Origin: Pseudomonadota bacterium | GTDB taxonomy: Bacteria > Myxococcota > Myxococcia > Myxococcales > Myxococcaceae | Assembly: GCA_023426545.1 (NCBI GenBank) | Contig: JAFAAN010000152.1 | Coordinates: 1 to 64,000 of the forward strand | Length of the DNA stretch: 64,000 bases | Direction: 5' to 3' | Part shown: positions 44,448 to 54,911 of the stretch, piece by piece | Layout: each line of letters begins with the position of its first letter | How positions within the stretch are numbered: position 1 is the stretch's first letter | Position numbers and translations under genes: made by a program | The notes under the pieces: generated by a model | The model's database searches: none | What the model was told of the DNA's origin: nothing | What the model saw: only the letters and a program-made list of their open reading frames with translations

Positions 44448-47023
44448 ATGAAGACGCTCCCGTCCTGGATGCTCTGCCTGTGCCTCGCGTTCGCCATCCC
44501 CGCGCAGGCCCAGCGCCGCTCACCGCCCTCCGGAACCACCGGGGAGCGGACGATCACCCCTCAGGCCTCCGGCGCCGCTGATGCCGCCACGGGCCCCCGC
44601 CGCACGCCCACCTGCGAGGAGGCCCGCCGGAACGCCCGCTACGGCATCTACTTCGACAAGGTGGAGATCGAGAAGCTGGTCCAGACGGTGGCGGACGCCA
44701 CCTGCCGCACCTTCATCCTGCCGGAGAACGTGCGCGGGAAGATCTCCATCATCGGCCCCGAAAACGGCCGGGTGGAGGTCAACGCGGACGCCTTCTACTC
44801 CGCCTTCCTCGCCGCGCTCGACGCCAACGGGCTCGCCGTCTACCAGTACGGCCGGTTCATGAAGATCGTCGACAAGCGCTCGGCGAAGCAGAACCCCATC
44901 CCCACCATCGTCGAGGAGGGGGAGCCGTACACGACGAACGAGCAGATGGTGACGAAGCTGTTCCGCGTGCAGAACGTGGAGGTGGAGCCGCTGCGCGGCG
45001 TGCTCCAGCAGCTGGTGTCCAAGGACGGCGACACGATTCCGTATCCGCCGGACACCATCATCGTCAACGACGTGGGCTCCAACATCCACCGCCTGGAGCG
45101 CATCATCAACCAGCTGGACACGCGCGCCGCCAGCGACGAGATGCGCATCATCCAGGTGCAGTACGCCTCCGCGCAGGACGTGGCCAACACGGTGCAGCGC
45201 CTCTTCGAGTCCAAGAGTGCGCGCCCTGGCCAGCCCGCGGGGCGGCCCATGCCCCCCGGCACCCCGCCGGCCCCCCAGACCCAGGCCGGTCAGGAGGGCA
45301 CCTCCGGCGGTCCGGTGACGCTGTCGCAGATCATCCCGGACGAGCGGACCAACAAGCTCATCATCGTCGCCAGCCCCGCGGCCTTCGCCCGCATCCAGGA
45401 CATCGTCGGGCAGATCGACATCCCCACCAGCGGCGGCGGGCGCATCAACGTCTACTACCTGGAGAACGCCAACGCCGAGGAGCTGGCGAGCACGCTCCAG
45501 TCCCTGGCCCAGGGCACCGGCACCCCCACCCGCGGCCGCGTGCCGACGCCGCAGCGTCCGCCGGGCACCCCGGCCGGCCCCACCACGACGCAGGCCGCTG
45601 AGCTGTTCAGCGGCGAGGTGAAGATTTCGGCCGACAAGGGCAGCAACTCGCTGGTCATCGTCGCCAGCGCGGCGGACTACAAGAACATCGTCCAGGTCAT
45701 CCAGCAGTTGGACAAGCCGCGCCGCCAGGTGTTCGTGGAGGCCGTCATCATGGAGGTCAACCTGGACCGCAACGCGCGGCTCGGGATGAACCTGCACAGC
45801 GGCTTCAGCCTGAGCACGGAGAACGGCGCGGTGCCCGGCCTCATCGGCACCAACACCTCCGGCAACGGCCTGCCGCCGTCCCTGTCGCTCACCAGCCTGG
45901 CCTCCTACGGCGGCTTCCTCGCCGGCATCCAGGGCCCCGTCATCCCCGCGCTGGAGAAGCTGGGCATCCCGGCCTTCGGCGTGGTGCTGCACGCCATGCA
46001 GCAGAGCTCGGACGTGAACGTGCTCTCCACGCCGCACATCCTCACCAGCGACAACGAGGAGGCGGAAATCACGGTGGGCCAGAACGTGCCCTTCCAGTCC
46101 GGCTTCTCCCCGTCCTCGCTGGGCTCGCTCACCGGCGGCGTGGGCACCGGCGGCGTCGCGGGCGGCCTCAACGCGGGCCTGCTGGGCGGCCTGGGCGGCC
46201 TGGGTTCGCTCTACGCCCCCATTACCCGCCAGAACGTGGAGCTGAAGCTGACGGTGAAGCCGCAGATCAACGAGAGCGACTACATCCGCCTCGTCATCAA
46301 CCAGCAGACGGAGGAGATCGCCTCCACCGACCCCGTGCTCGGCCCGACGACGTCCCGCCGCAGCGCGAAGACGACCGTCATCGCCCGGGACCAGGAGACG
46401 CTGGTGATTGGCGGCATCATGCAGGACCGCACGCTGGAGAGCGTCTCCAAGGTGCCCCTGCTGGGCGACATCCCGCTGCTCGGCCACTTCTTCCGCGACA
46501 CCACGCGCCGCAAGACGAAGACCAACCTGCTGCTCTTCCTGACGCCCTACATCATCCGCGGGCCGGAGGACTTCCGCATCATCTTCGAGCGCAAGATGAA
46601 GGAGCGGCAGCAGTTCGTGGAGCAGTTCTACGGCCAGGTGCCCGGCTACGACGTGTCGGTGGACTTCAGCCGCAAGCCCGGCCCGCTGTCGCGCATGGGC
46701 CAGAAGGTGACGCAGGAGGAGCAGCGCGCGGAGAACGGCGGTCCGGGCACCGCGGGCGAGCGCATCTTCACTCCAGCGGCGCCCTCGCCCGGGGGCCCGG
46801 GGGCCGTGCCCTCCTCCCGCCGGCAGGCGCCCGGCGCCGAGCTGGATGAGGGTGGACCGGCGGTGCGGGAAGGCATGCCGCCTCCGGATGGTTCGGAGGA
46901 CTCAGTGCCCGCCGCGCCTCCCTCGCAGAGCTTCGAGCAGCCCTCTCCCGAGGCCATTCCGGCCCCGCGGGAAGGGGACGCCGAGCACCTGCGAATCCAG
47001 CCGGACGTGGGGGACCAGACGCC

Positions 47024-47027
<4 letters not shown>
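44448..47027 (+). CDS. gspD: Type II secretion secretin GspD
   Basis: 859 residues. Signal peptide ending near AQAQ (about residue 24), N0 domain (YFDKVEIEKLVQTVADAT), repeated N1-N3 domains (TKLFRVQNVEVEPLRGVLQQL; VYYLENANAEELASTLQ) separated by Gly/Pro-rich linkers, and the secretin channel domain with VFVEAVIMEVNLDRNARLG and VPLLGDIPLLGHFF. After the channel domain a disordered Pro/Glu-rich tail of about 110 residues runs to the end, longer than the usual S-domain. No pilotin gene was recognised nearby. No Shine-Dalgarno is visible 25 bp after gspC, so initiation may depend on coupling. Confidence 0.95.
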
Positions 47028-48838
<1,811 letters not shown>

Positions 48839-48879
48839 CCGACAGCTCCTCCCTGGGAGGGGCCGGGGGTTCCTGAGCC

Positions 48880-50136
48880 ATGCCGGTCTTCGAGTACAGA
48901 GGTCTCAATTCCGCGGGCAAGCAGATCAAGGGCCTGCTCGAGGCGGACTCGCCCAAGTCGCTGCGGTCCAAGCTGCGCGCCGACGGCATCTTCCTCACGG
49001 ACGTGCTGGGCCAGGCCGAGGGCAGCCGCGCCGCCGTGGCCAAGGGCGCCAACGCCGCGCTGGTGGCCCGCGACATCGACCTGCGCAAGCTGGGCCGGGG
49101 CCGCGTCAACACGGATGACGTGGCCATCTTCACCCGGCAGCTCTCCACGCTGCTGGGCGCGGGCGTCACGCTGGTGGAGTCGCTCAGCGCGCTGGTGGAC
49201 CAGGTGGAGAAGGAGCGCTTCAAGCGCGCCCTCTCCGACATCAAGCAGCGCGTCAACGAGGGCTCGTCCCTGGCGGACGCCATGGGGCAGCACCCGAAGA
49301 TCTTCCCCAGCATCTACGTCAACATGGTGCGCGCGGGCGAGGCCTCCGGCGCGCTGGACGCGGTGCTCACGCGCCTGGCGGACTTCACGGAGAACCAGGC
49401 CCGGCTGCAGCAGAAGATCCTCAGCACCATGCTCTACCCCGCCATCATGATGCTGGTGGGCGGCGGCATCCTCGTGGCCCTCATGGTCTTCGTGGTGCCG
49501 AAGGTGACGAAGATCTTCGAGACGATGAAGGCCACCCTCCCGCTGAGCACGCGCATCCTCATCGCCTCCAGCAACTTCTTCCAGGACTGGTGGTTCCTCC
49601 TCATTCCGATGATGGTGCTGGCCGGCGTGCTCTTCATGCGCTGGACGAAGAGCCCCGCGGGCAAGCCCAAGTGGGACCGCTTCACGCTCAAGGCCCCCGT
49701 GGTGGGCAACCTGGTGCGCCTGCTGTCCATCTCCCGCTTCGCCCGCACGCTGTCCACGCTGCTCAAGAGCGGCGTCCCGCTGCTGGCGGCCATGGACATC
49801 GTCAAGGCCATCATGACGAACACCGTGCTGGCCGAGGTGGTGGAGAAGGCCCGCGACTCCATCCGCGAGGGCGAGAGCATCGCCAACCCGCTGAAGCGCT
49901 CTGGGGAGTTCCCGCCGCTGGTCTACCACATGGTCGCCATCGGTGAGCGCTCCGGCCAGCTGGAGGAGATGCTCACCAGCGTGGCGGACAACTACGAGAC
50001 CCAGGTGAACGTGCGCATCAGCGCGCTCACCTCGCTGCTGGAGCCCCTCCTCATCGTGGTGATGGGCGCGGTGATTGCATTCGTCGCGCTCTCCATCCTG
50101 ATGCCGATCCTGCAGGTGAACTCGGCCATCCGGTGA
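48880..50136 (+). CDS. gspF: Type II secretion inner-membrane protein GspF
   Basis: 418 residues with two GspF domains, each followed by membrane helices. Blocks include FEYRGLNSAGKQIKG at the N-terminus, IFTRQLSTLLGAGVTLVES, YVNMVRAGEASGALDAVL and GERSGQLEEMLTSVADNY. Three membrane helices are visible (MLVGGGILVALMVFVVP; WFLLIPMMVLAGVLF; PLLIVVMGAVIAFVAL). It lies in the centre of the platform and contacts GspE. A short hairpin, CCTCCCTGGGAGG (48848-48860), in the gap after gspE holds a possible ribosome site. Confidence 0.95.
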   Translation: MPVFEYRGLNSAGKQIKGLLEADSPKSLRSKLRADGIFLTDVLGQAEGSRAAVAKGANAALVARDIDLRKLGRGRVNTDDVAIFTRQLSTLLGAGVTLVESLSALVDQVEKERFKRALSDIKQRVNEGSSLADAMGQHPKIFPSIYVNMVRAGEASGALDAVLTRLADFTENQARLQQKILSTMLYPAIMMLVGGGILVALMVFVVPKVTKIFETMKATLPLSTRILIASSNFFQDWWFLLIPMMVLAGVLFMRWTKSPAGKPKWDRFTLKAPVVGNLVRLLSISRFARTLSTLLKSGVPLLAAMDIVKAIMTNTVLAEVVEKARDSIREGESIANPLKRSGEFPPLVYHMVAIGERSGQLEEMLTSVADNYETQVNVRISALTSLLEPLLIVVMGAVIAFVALSILMPILQVNSAIR

Positions 50137-50147
50137 GGTGTGGTGGA

Positions 50148-50303
50148 ATGATGAACGACATGGCGGACCGCTGGATTCAACGCATCACCCTGGCGGCGAT
50201 GGTCGCCATGGCGGCGGCGCTGCTCACCGTGGGGGCCCGGCTGTACGGCCCCCAGCAGCCGCGCCCGCCCGCCGGGGTGTCGGACGGCCTCCGGACGCCC
50301 TGA
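50148..50303 (+). CDS. Small membrane protein between gspF and gspG
   Basis: A 51-residue frame that begins ATGATG 11 bases after the gspF stop, preceded by TGGTGGA, and ends with TGA at 50301-50303. It encodes a charged N-terminus (MMNDMADRWIQR), one hydrophobic helix (ITLAAMVAMAAALLTVGARL) and a proline-rich tail. Position, orientation and spacing fit the operon. It does not match any standard gsp subunit, and it lacks a prepilin cleavage site. It is below most annotation length limits, so it may have been missed elsewhere. Translation is inferred, not shown. Confidence 0.55.
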   Translation: MMNDMADRWIQRITLAAMVAMAAALLTVGARLYGPQQPRPPAGVSDGLRTP

Positions 50304-50324
50304 CAGGAAGACACGAGAACCAGA

Positions 50325-50348
50325 GGGTGACCTGCCAGAAAGTCACCC
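50325..50348 (+). promoter_or_regulatory. Intercistronic hairpin before gspG
   Basis: GGGTGAC and GTCACCC form a perfect 7-bp stem with a 10-base loop, 16 bases upstream of the gspG start and clear of its GGAG ribosome site. It could protect or process the mRNA so that the major pseudopilin is made in excess. Confidence 0.45.
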
Positions 50349-50364
50349 GGGATGGAGACAACAC

Positions 50365-50790
50365 ATGCGCCAGAGCCAGAAGCAGCAGAAGAAGCAGCGC
50401 CGCAACCGCGGCATGACGCTCATCGAAATCATGGTGGTCATCACCATCCTCGGCCTCATCGCCGCCGCGGTGGGCGTGGCCGTCATCCCGCAGCTGGAGG
50501 CCGCCCGCAGGGATCGGGCCGCGCTGGACATCAAGAACATCCAGTCCGCAATGAAGCTCTACTACACGAAGAAGGGGAAGTACCCCGACACGGCCTCGGG
50601 CCTGCAGGCGCTGGTGGAGGCGCAGGCGCTCGAGCAGATGCCCAAGGACCCGTGGAACAACGACTACGTGTACATCAACGAGGGCGGCAAGCCGGTCATC
50701 ATCTCCTACGGCGCGGACGGTGTGTCTGGCGGCGAGGGCAGCGACGCGGACATCTCCTCCGCGGACCTGGCGGCCAGCGCCAACAAGTAA
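50365..50790 (+). CDS. gspG: Major pseudopilin GspG
   Basis: 141 residues. The leader is a 16-residue Gln/Lys/Arg-rich peptide ending RNRG, cleaved before MTLIEIMVVITILG; mature residue 5 is the conserved Glu, and residue 1 is Met rather than Phe. The globular part ends with SYGADGVSGGEGSDADI, holding the aspartates that bind calcium in other GspG proteins. It forms the shaft of the pseudopilus. Needs a GspO/PilD peptidase, which is not in the window and may be the pilus enzyme. Confidence 0.96.
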   Translation: MRQSQKQQKKQRRNRGMTLIEIMVVITILGLIAAAVGVAVIPQLEAARRDRAALDIKNIQSAMKLYYTKKGKYPDTASGLQALVEAQALEQMPKDPWNNDYVYINEGGKPVIISYGADGVSGGEGSDADISSADLAASANK

Positions 50791-50830
50791 CGAAGAAGTC
50801 GCGCGCGCCACGCGTTGACCGGGCTTGGGC

Positions 50831-51280
50831 ATGAACGAGCACACCGCCAATCCATCCCCGACGCCCTCGACCGGAGGGCCGAGCCGCCGCCAGCGCCTGG
50901 GGCGGCTGCTCCTTGGGGCCATCTTCCTGGTCTCCACGGGGCTCGCCTTCACCCTCGTCTACCTGACGGAGGACCGGATGCTGGACGCCAACCAGCGCCG
51001 GGCCCGCACGGACATCCGCCGGCTGGAGGGCCTGTTCAAGTCCCATCACCGGCTGATGGGCCACTTCCCCTCGAAGGAGGAAGGCTTCACCCCGCTCATC
51101 CAGGCCCGCTTGCTGGAGCGTGTGCCGGTGGACCCCTGGGGCCACCCCTACGTGTACTGGATGAACGGACAGGCGGGCGCCGTCGTCTCCTATGGCGCGG
51201 ATGGCAAGCCGGGCGGCACGGGGCCTGACGCGGACCTGAGCAGCGGAGGCGTGCTGGCCGCGGGGTGGGACCAGCCATGA
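50831..51280 (+). CDS. GspG-like protein without a prepilin cleavage site
   Basis: 149 residues. The C-terminal 90 residues clearly resemble GspG (GFTPLIQARLLERVPVDPWG; SYGADGKPGGTGPDADLSS), including the calcium-binding aspartates. The N-terminus does not: a 22-residue polar Ser/Pro/Thr segment and RRQR lead into a membrane helix LGRLLLGAIFLVSTGLAFTL with neither the Gly cleavage site nor Glu5. It should stay as a membrane-anchored protein rather than be processed into a pilin. It sits between gspG and gspH and overlaps gspH (ATGA). A specialised non-polymerising paralog is the simplest reading. Confidence 0.85.
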   Translation: MNEHTANPSPTPSTGGPSRRQRLGRLLLGAIFLVSTGLAFTLVYLTEDRMLDANQRRARTDIRRLEGLFKSHHRLMGHFPSKEEGFTPLIQARLLERVPVDPWGHPYVYWMNGQAGAVVSYGADGKPGGTGPDADLSSGGVLAAGWDQP

Positions 51281-52029
51281 GGGCGCGGCCCCGAACGCGG
51301 CGCGCCCGCGCGCTCCACCGGGCGCAGCGCGGCCTGACGCTCATCGAGATCTCCATCGCCATCATCATCGTCGCCATCCTGTTCTCGGCGGCGGTGATGG
51401 GCATCGGCTCCATCACCGGGGCCAAGGCCAAGGGCAGCGCGGGGGAGCTCGCCGGGCTCATCCGCTCGCTCTACGACTCGGCGGCGCTGCGCGGGCAGAC
51501 GTGCCGCCTGGTGTTCGAGATTCCGGACCCGAAGAGCGAGCAGGCCACGCGCTACCACGCCGAGTGCGCCGAGGGCGCCGTCACCACCTCCAGGGACCGC
51601 GACGAGATGCTGCGCGCGGACAACAGCGAGCGGGAGCGCGCCGCGCGCAACCGGGGCAGCGGCTCCGGCCGCGACGAGCGGCGCAACTACCTGGCCTCGG
51701 GCGGCGGCGGTGGCACCCACGCGCCCAGCGCGCAGGAGCTGCTGGAGGGCGAGAAGCTGCGCGTGGAGAACGCGTCCCGCTTCTCCTCGTACACGTCGGA
51801 GGAGGTCCCCGCGCGCGAGCTGCCCGCGGACGTGAAGGTCTCCGTGTGGACGCGCAACCAGCGCCAGCCGGTGGACAGCGGCGTGGCGTACCTCTACTTC
51901 TTCCCGCAGGGCTACACGGAGAAGGCCTACGTGTACGTCCAGCAGGGAGACAACGTCTGGACGCTGGACGTGTCCCCCCTCACCGGCAAGGTGCAGGTGG
52001 TGTCCGAAGCGCTGGAGGTGCCGCGATGA
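51277..52029 (+). CDS. gspH: Minor pseudopilin GspH
   Basis: 250 residues, longer than usual. Leader of 19 Arg-rich residues ending RAQRG, cleaved before LTLIEISIAIIIVAIL with Glu at position 5. The globular part has a long polar insert (about 105-165) rich in Arg, Glu, Ser and Gly, then a beta-rich end (AYLYFFPQGYTEKAYVYVQQ) as in GspH. It is one of the minor pseudopilins near the tip. Start overlaps the preceding gene and its stop overlaps gspI (both ATGA). Confidence 0.88.
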   Translation: MRARPRTRRARALHRAQRGLTLIEISIAIIIVAILFSAAVMGIGSITGAKAKGSAGELAGLIRSLYDSAALRGQTCRLVFEIPDPKSEQATRYHAECAEGAVTTSRDRDEMLRADNSERERAARNRGSGSGRDERRNYLASGGGGGTHAPSAQELLEGEKLRVENASRFSSYTSEEVPARELPADVKVSVWTRNQRQPVDSGVAYLYFFPQGYTEKAYVYVQQGDNVWTLDVSPLTGKVQVVSEALEVPR

Positions 52030-52865
52030 AGCGCACCCGCGGGTTCACGCTGCTGGAGGTGGTCGTGGCGCTCGCCATCCTCGGGCTGGCGCTGATGGCC
52101 ATCTTCGACCTCAACGCCGGCGCGGTGTCCAACCACGTCTACACCAAGCGCCTCACCGTGGCGTCCCTGCTGGCCCGGTCGAAGATGACGGACCTGGAGC
52201 AGGACCTCTATGACGACGGCTTCAAGCTCGACGACGAGGAGAAGTCCGGTGACTTCTCCGACGAGGGCTGGACGCAGTTCAAGTGGCGGGCGCGCATCAT
52301 CGCGCCCAAGACGGACGGGGTGACGCCGGACCAGCTCATCGGCGCCATCTTCAACCTGCCCATTGGCGACACCTCCGGCGGTGACCCGCTGGGCGGGCTC
52401 GCCGGCCTCTTCGGCGGCAGCGGCGGCAAGGACGGCGCGTCCTCCGGAGGCCCGCAGGCCGCGGGCCTGGGCGGCATGGGCGGCGCGGCCATGGGCATGG
52501 CCCAGCCCATGTTCACGCAGATGGTGGAGCAGATCACCCAGACGGTCCGCGAGGTGCATCTCACCGTCTTCTGGCAGGAAGGCACCCAGGTGGAGAGCAT
52601 CGACCTGGTGACGCACGTGGTGTCGCTGGGGCCGGGCTCGGACCGCAACGGCGGCGCCGCCGCGACGCAAGGGGGCGGCTCGGACAACCAGTGGGTGACG
52701 CAGGACGGACGGCCCGTGGCCAACCCCATTCCAGGCCCCAACGGCATCATGCTGGACCCGGAGACACGCCAGCCGCTGCGCCGGCTGTCGGACGCCCAGC
52801 AGGAGCTGGGCGGGCGCCGGGGGAACATCGGCGCGAACCCGCTGGGCGGGCAGAGGAACCCATGA
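52026..52865 (+). CDS. gspI: Minor pseudopilin GspI
   Basis: 279 residues, about twice the usual GspI size. The six-residue leader KRTRG is cleaved before FTLLEVVVALAILGLALMAI. The early part (KRLTVASLLARSKMTDLEQ) fits GspI. A Gly/Ala/Met-rich insert (about 115-165, including GGLAGLFGGSGGKDG) and a disordered C-terminal tail of about 80 residues account for the extra length. GspI nucleates the tip complex with GspJ and GspK. Overlaps both neighbours by ATGA. Confidence 0.88.
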   Translation: MKRTRGFTLLEVVVALAILGLALMAIFDLNAGAVSNHVYTKRLTVASLLARSKMTDLEQDLYDDGFKLDDEEKSGDFSDEGWTQFKWRARIIAPKTDGVTPDQLIGAIFNLPIGDTSGGDPLGGLAGLFGGSGGKDGASSGGPQAAGLGGMGGAAMGMAQPMFTQMVEQITQTVREVHLTVFWQEGTQVESIDLVTHVVSLGPGSDRNGGAAATQGGGSDNQWVTQDGRPVANPIPGPNGIMLDPETRQPLRRLSDAQQELGGRRGNIGANPLGGQRNP

Positions 52866-53536
52866 TGCGCCGCCGCACGCGAGGCTTCACGCTGATGGAG
52901 GTCATGGTGGCCGTGGCCATCACCGCGCTCATGGGCACGGTGGTCGCCATGGCCTTCCAGACGGGCCTGACGGCGAAGGAGACGGTGGAGGTGGACGCGG
53001 ACCGCTACCGCCAGGTCCGGGTGTCCATGAACCGCATGGGGCGCGAGATTGGCTCGGCCTTCGTCAGCGACCGGTACGACACCGCGCGCTTCCGCGACCA
53101 GAACGACCGGCCCACCAACTTCGTGGGCGAGCGCGACCGGCTGCTGTTCACCACCTTCGCGCACCAGCGCCTCTACACGGACGTGAAGGAGTCCGACCAG
53201 GCCATCGTCGAGTACTACGTGGAGGCGAGCGAGGACCGGCAGGCCCGTGGCCGCATGGACCTCAAGCGGCGCGTCAACTCGAACATCGACGAGCGCATGG
53301 ACCAGGGCGGCCACGTGGACGTGCTCTTCGAGGGCGTCAAGTCGCTGGAGCTCGCCTACTGGGACTCGGACAAGAAGGAGTGGGACGACGAGTGGGACAC
53401 GCGGCGGACCGAGCGCAAGTCCATCCTGCCCACCCGGGTGCGCATCACGGTGGTGGCGGTGGACGAAACCGGCAAGGAGGCCCGTTACGTGACCCAGGCC
53501 CGAATCATGCTCAACACCGAGCTGCCGAGGTACTGA
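52862..53536 (+). CDS. gspJ: Minor pseudopilin GspJ
   Basis: 224 residues. Leader MMRRRTRG is cleaved before FTLMEVMVAVAITALMGTVV with Glu5. The globular region has typical GspJ features: RVSMNRMGREIGSAFVSDR, a YYVEAS strand, and ILPTRVRITVVAVDETGKE near the end. Works with GspI and GspK at the pseudopilus tip. Its ATG overlaps the gspI stop, and gspK follows after three bases. Confidence 0.9.
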   Translation: MMRRRTRGFTLMEVMVAVAITALMGTVVAMAFQTGLTAKETVEVDADRYRQVRVSMNRMGREIGSAFVSDRYDTARFRDQNDRPTNFVGERDRLLFTTFAHQRLYTDVKESDQAIVEYYVEASEDRQARGRMDLKRRVNSNIDERMDQGGHVDVLFEGVKSLELAYWDSDKKEWDDEWDTRRTERKSILPTRVRITVVAVDETGKEARYVTQARIMLNTELPRY

Positions 53537-53539
53537 GCC

Positions 53540-54910
53540 ATGCCCCTGCCCTTCCTCCCACAGACGCCCCGGCGCCGCCGCGGGCCCCTGTCCCCCGGGG
53601 CCCGGCGGACGCGGCGCTCGCGCGGCGTGGCGCTCATCATCGCGGTGGTCTCCATCGCCATCCTGACGGTGATCGCCACCGACTTCGCCTACAACAGCCG
53701 CGTGGACCTGCAGCTGGCGGCCAACCAGCGGGACGAGGTGCGCGCCTACTACCTGGCGCGCTCGGGCATCGCCCTGTCGCGGCTGCTGCTGCGCTTCCAG
53801 AAGCAGGTGGACCAGACGCCCATCCCCAACCCGGCGAGCATCCTGTCGCAGCTCGGCATCGGCGGGACGCCGCAGCCCGGGCAGGTGCAGCCGTCCTCGC
53901 TCAACATCCAGCTCTTCAAGATGGCGCGCGTGGACTGCCACATGCTCCGGGGGCTGGTGAAGAACGGCGGCGCGGGCGCGGGGGAGATGTCCGCGCTGGA
54001 GCCCAGCCAGGACCGCAACTTCCAGTTGGATGACGGGGAGGAGGACCCGGCGGCGCGCGAGGTGGCCTCGCAGATGACCCTGCGCTCGTTCGGCGGCTTC
54101 GAGGGCTGCTTCCTGGCGACCATCACCGACGAGGAGGAGAAGCTCAACGTCCACCGCCTCATCGCCGGCGCGGGAGACGCGCGCCCCACCGCCCTGCGGC
54201 TCATCGACATGATGTCCGACCCGCGCTTCGAGTTCCTCTGGGAGCGGGACGACGCCAACAAGGTGCGCAGCACGCCCCAGGACGTGCTGCTGGCCCTCAA
54301 GGACTGGGCGGACGACGACAAGACGGGCTCGGCCTTCAACCCCGTGGACCCGGTGAATCCGCTGCCGGGTGGGTTCTCGGATGAGGGCTCGGCCTACAGC
54401 CGTTATGACCCGAGCTATCATCCGAAGAACGCGCGCTTCGACAGCGTGGACGAGCTGTACCGGGTCCACGGCATCAACGACCAGTTCATGGCGGCGTTCC
54501 GCGACCGGCTCACCGTCTACCCGGACATCAACCGGCGTCCCAACATCAACACGGACGACCCGGTGATGCTGGGGCTGGCCATCATGTCGGTGGCGGACCA
54601 GACGCGGCCCGACCCGCGCCTGAGGGACCCCGTGTTCCTCAACGAGCTCATCGAGCGCGTCCGGGCGGCGCGCATGTTCAGCTTCTTCGGGATGTCCGTG
54701 CAGGACTTCGTCGCGGTGGTGGAAGCGGCGGGCATCCTCGTCGACCCGGCCGTGAAGTCCAACGTGGCCGGAAACCGGCTCGTGGGCGACAAGAGTCAGA
54801 CGTTCACCATCAAATCTGTGGGAGAAGCGGGCAGCGTGCAGAAGACGCTCACCGCCGTCATCCGGCTCGACGACACCCTGGGCCGGCTCCTGTATTGGAG
54901 AGAGGAATAG
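53540..54910 (+). CDS. gspK: Minor pseudopilin GspK
   Basis: 456 residues. A long Arg/Pro-rich leader of 29 residues ends RRSRG, then VALIIAVVSIAILTVIATDF. The usual Glu5 is absent, which is normal for GspK, the tip subunit. The large globular part has the GspK helical domain features FLATITDEEEKLNVHRL and PRFEFLWERDDANK, later YRVHGINDQF and INTDDPVMLGLAIM. The stop is one base before gspL. Confidence 0.9.
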   Translation: MPLPFLPQTPRRRRGPLSPGARRTRRSRGVALIIAVVSIAILTVIATDFAYNSRVDLQLAANQRDEVRAYYLARSGIALSRLLLRFQKQVDQTPIPNPASILSQLGIGGTPQPGQVQPSSLNIQLFKMARVDCHMLRGLVKNGGAGAGEMSALEPSQDRNFQLDDGEEDPAAREVASQMTLRSFGGFEGCFLATITDEEEKLNVHRLIAGAGDARPTALRLIDMMSDPRFEFLWERDDANKVRSTPQDVLLALKDWADDDKTGSAFNPVDPVNPLPGGFSDEGSAYSRYDPSYHPKNARFDSVDELYRVHGINDQFMAAFRDRLTVYPDINRRPNINTDDPVMLGLAIMSVADQTRPDPRLRDPVFLNELIERVRAARMFSFFGMSVQDFVAVVEAAGILVDPAVKSNVAGNRLVGDKSQTFTIKSVGEAGSVQKTLTAVIRLDDTLGRLLYWREE

Positions 54911-54911
54911 C

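Noticed and set aside
44520..46487. Long minus-strand frame across gspD
   Set aside because: No domain, Arg/His/Gly-biased, fully inside the secretin gene.
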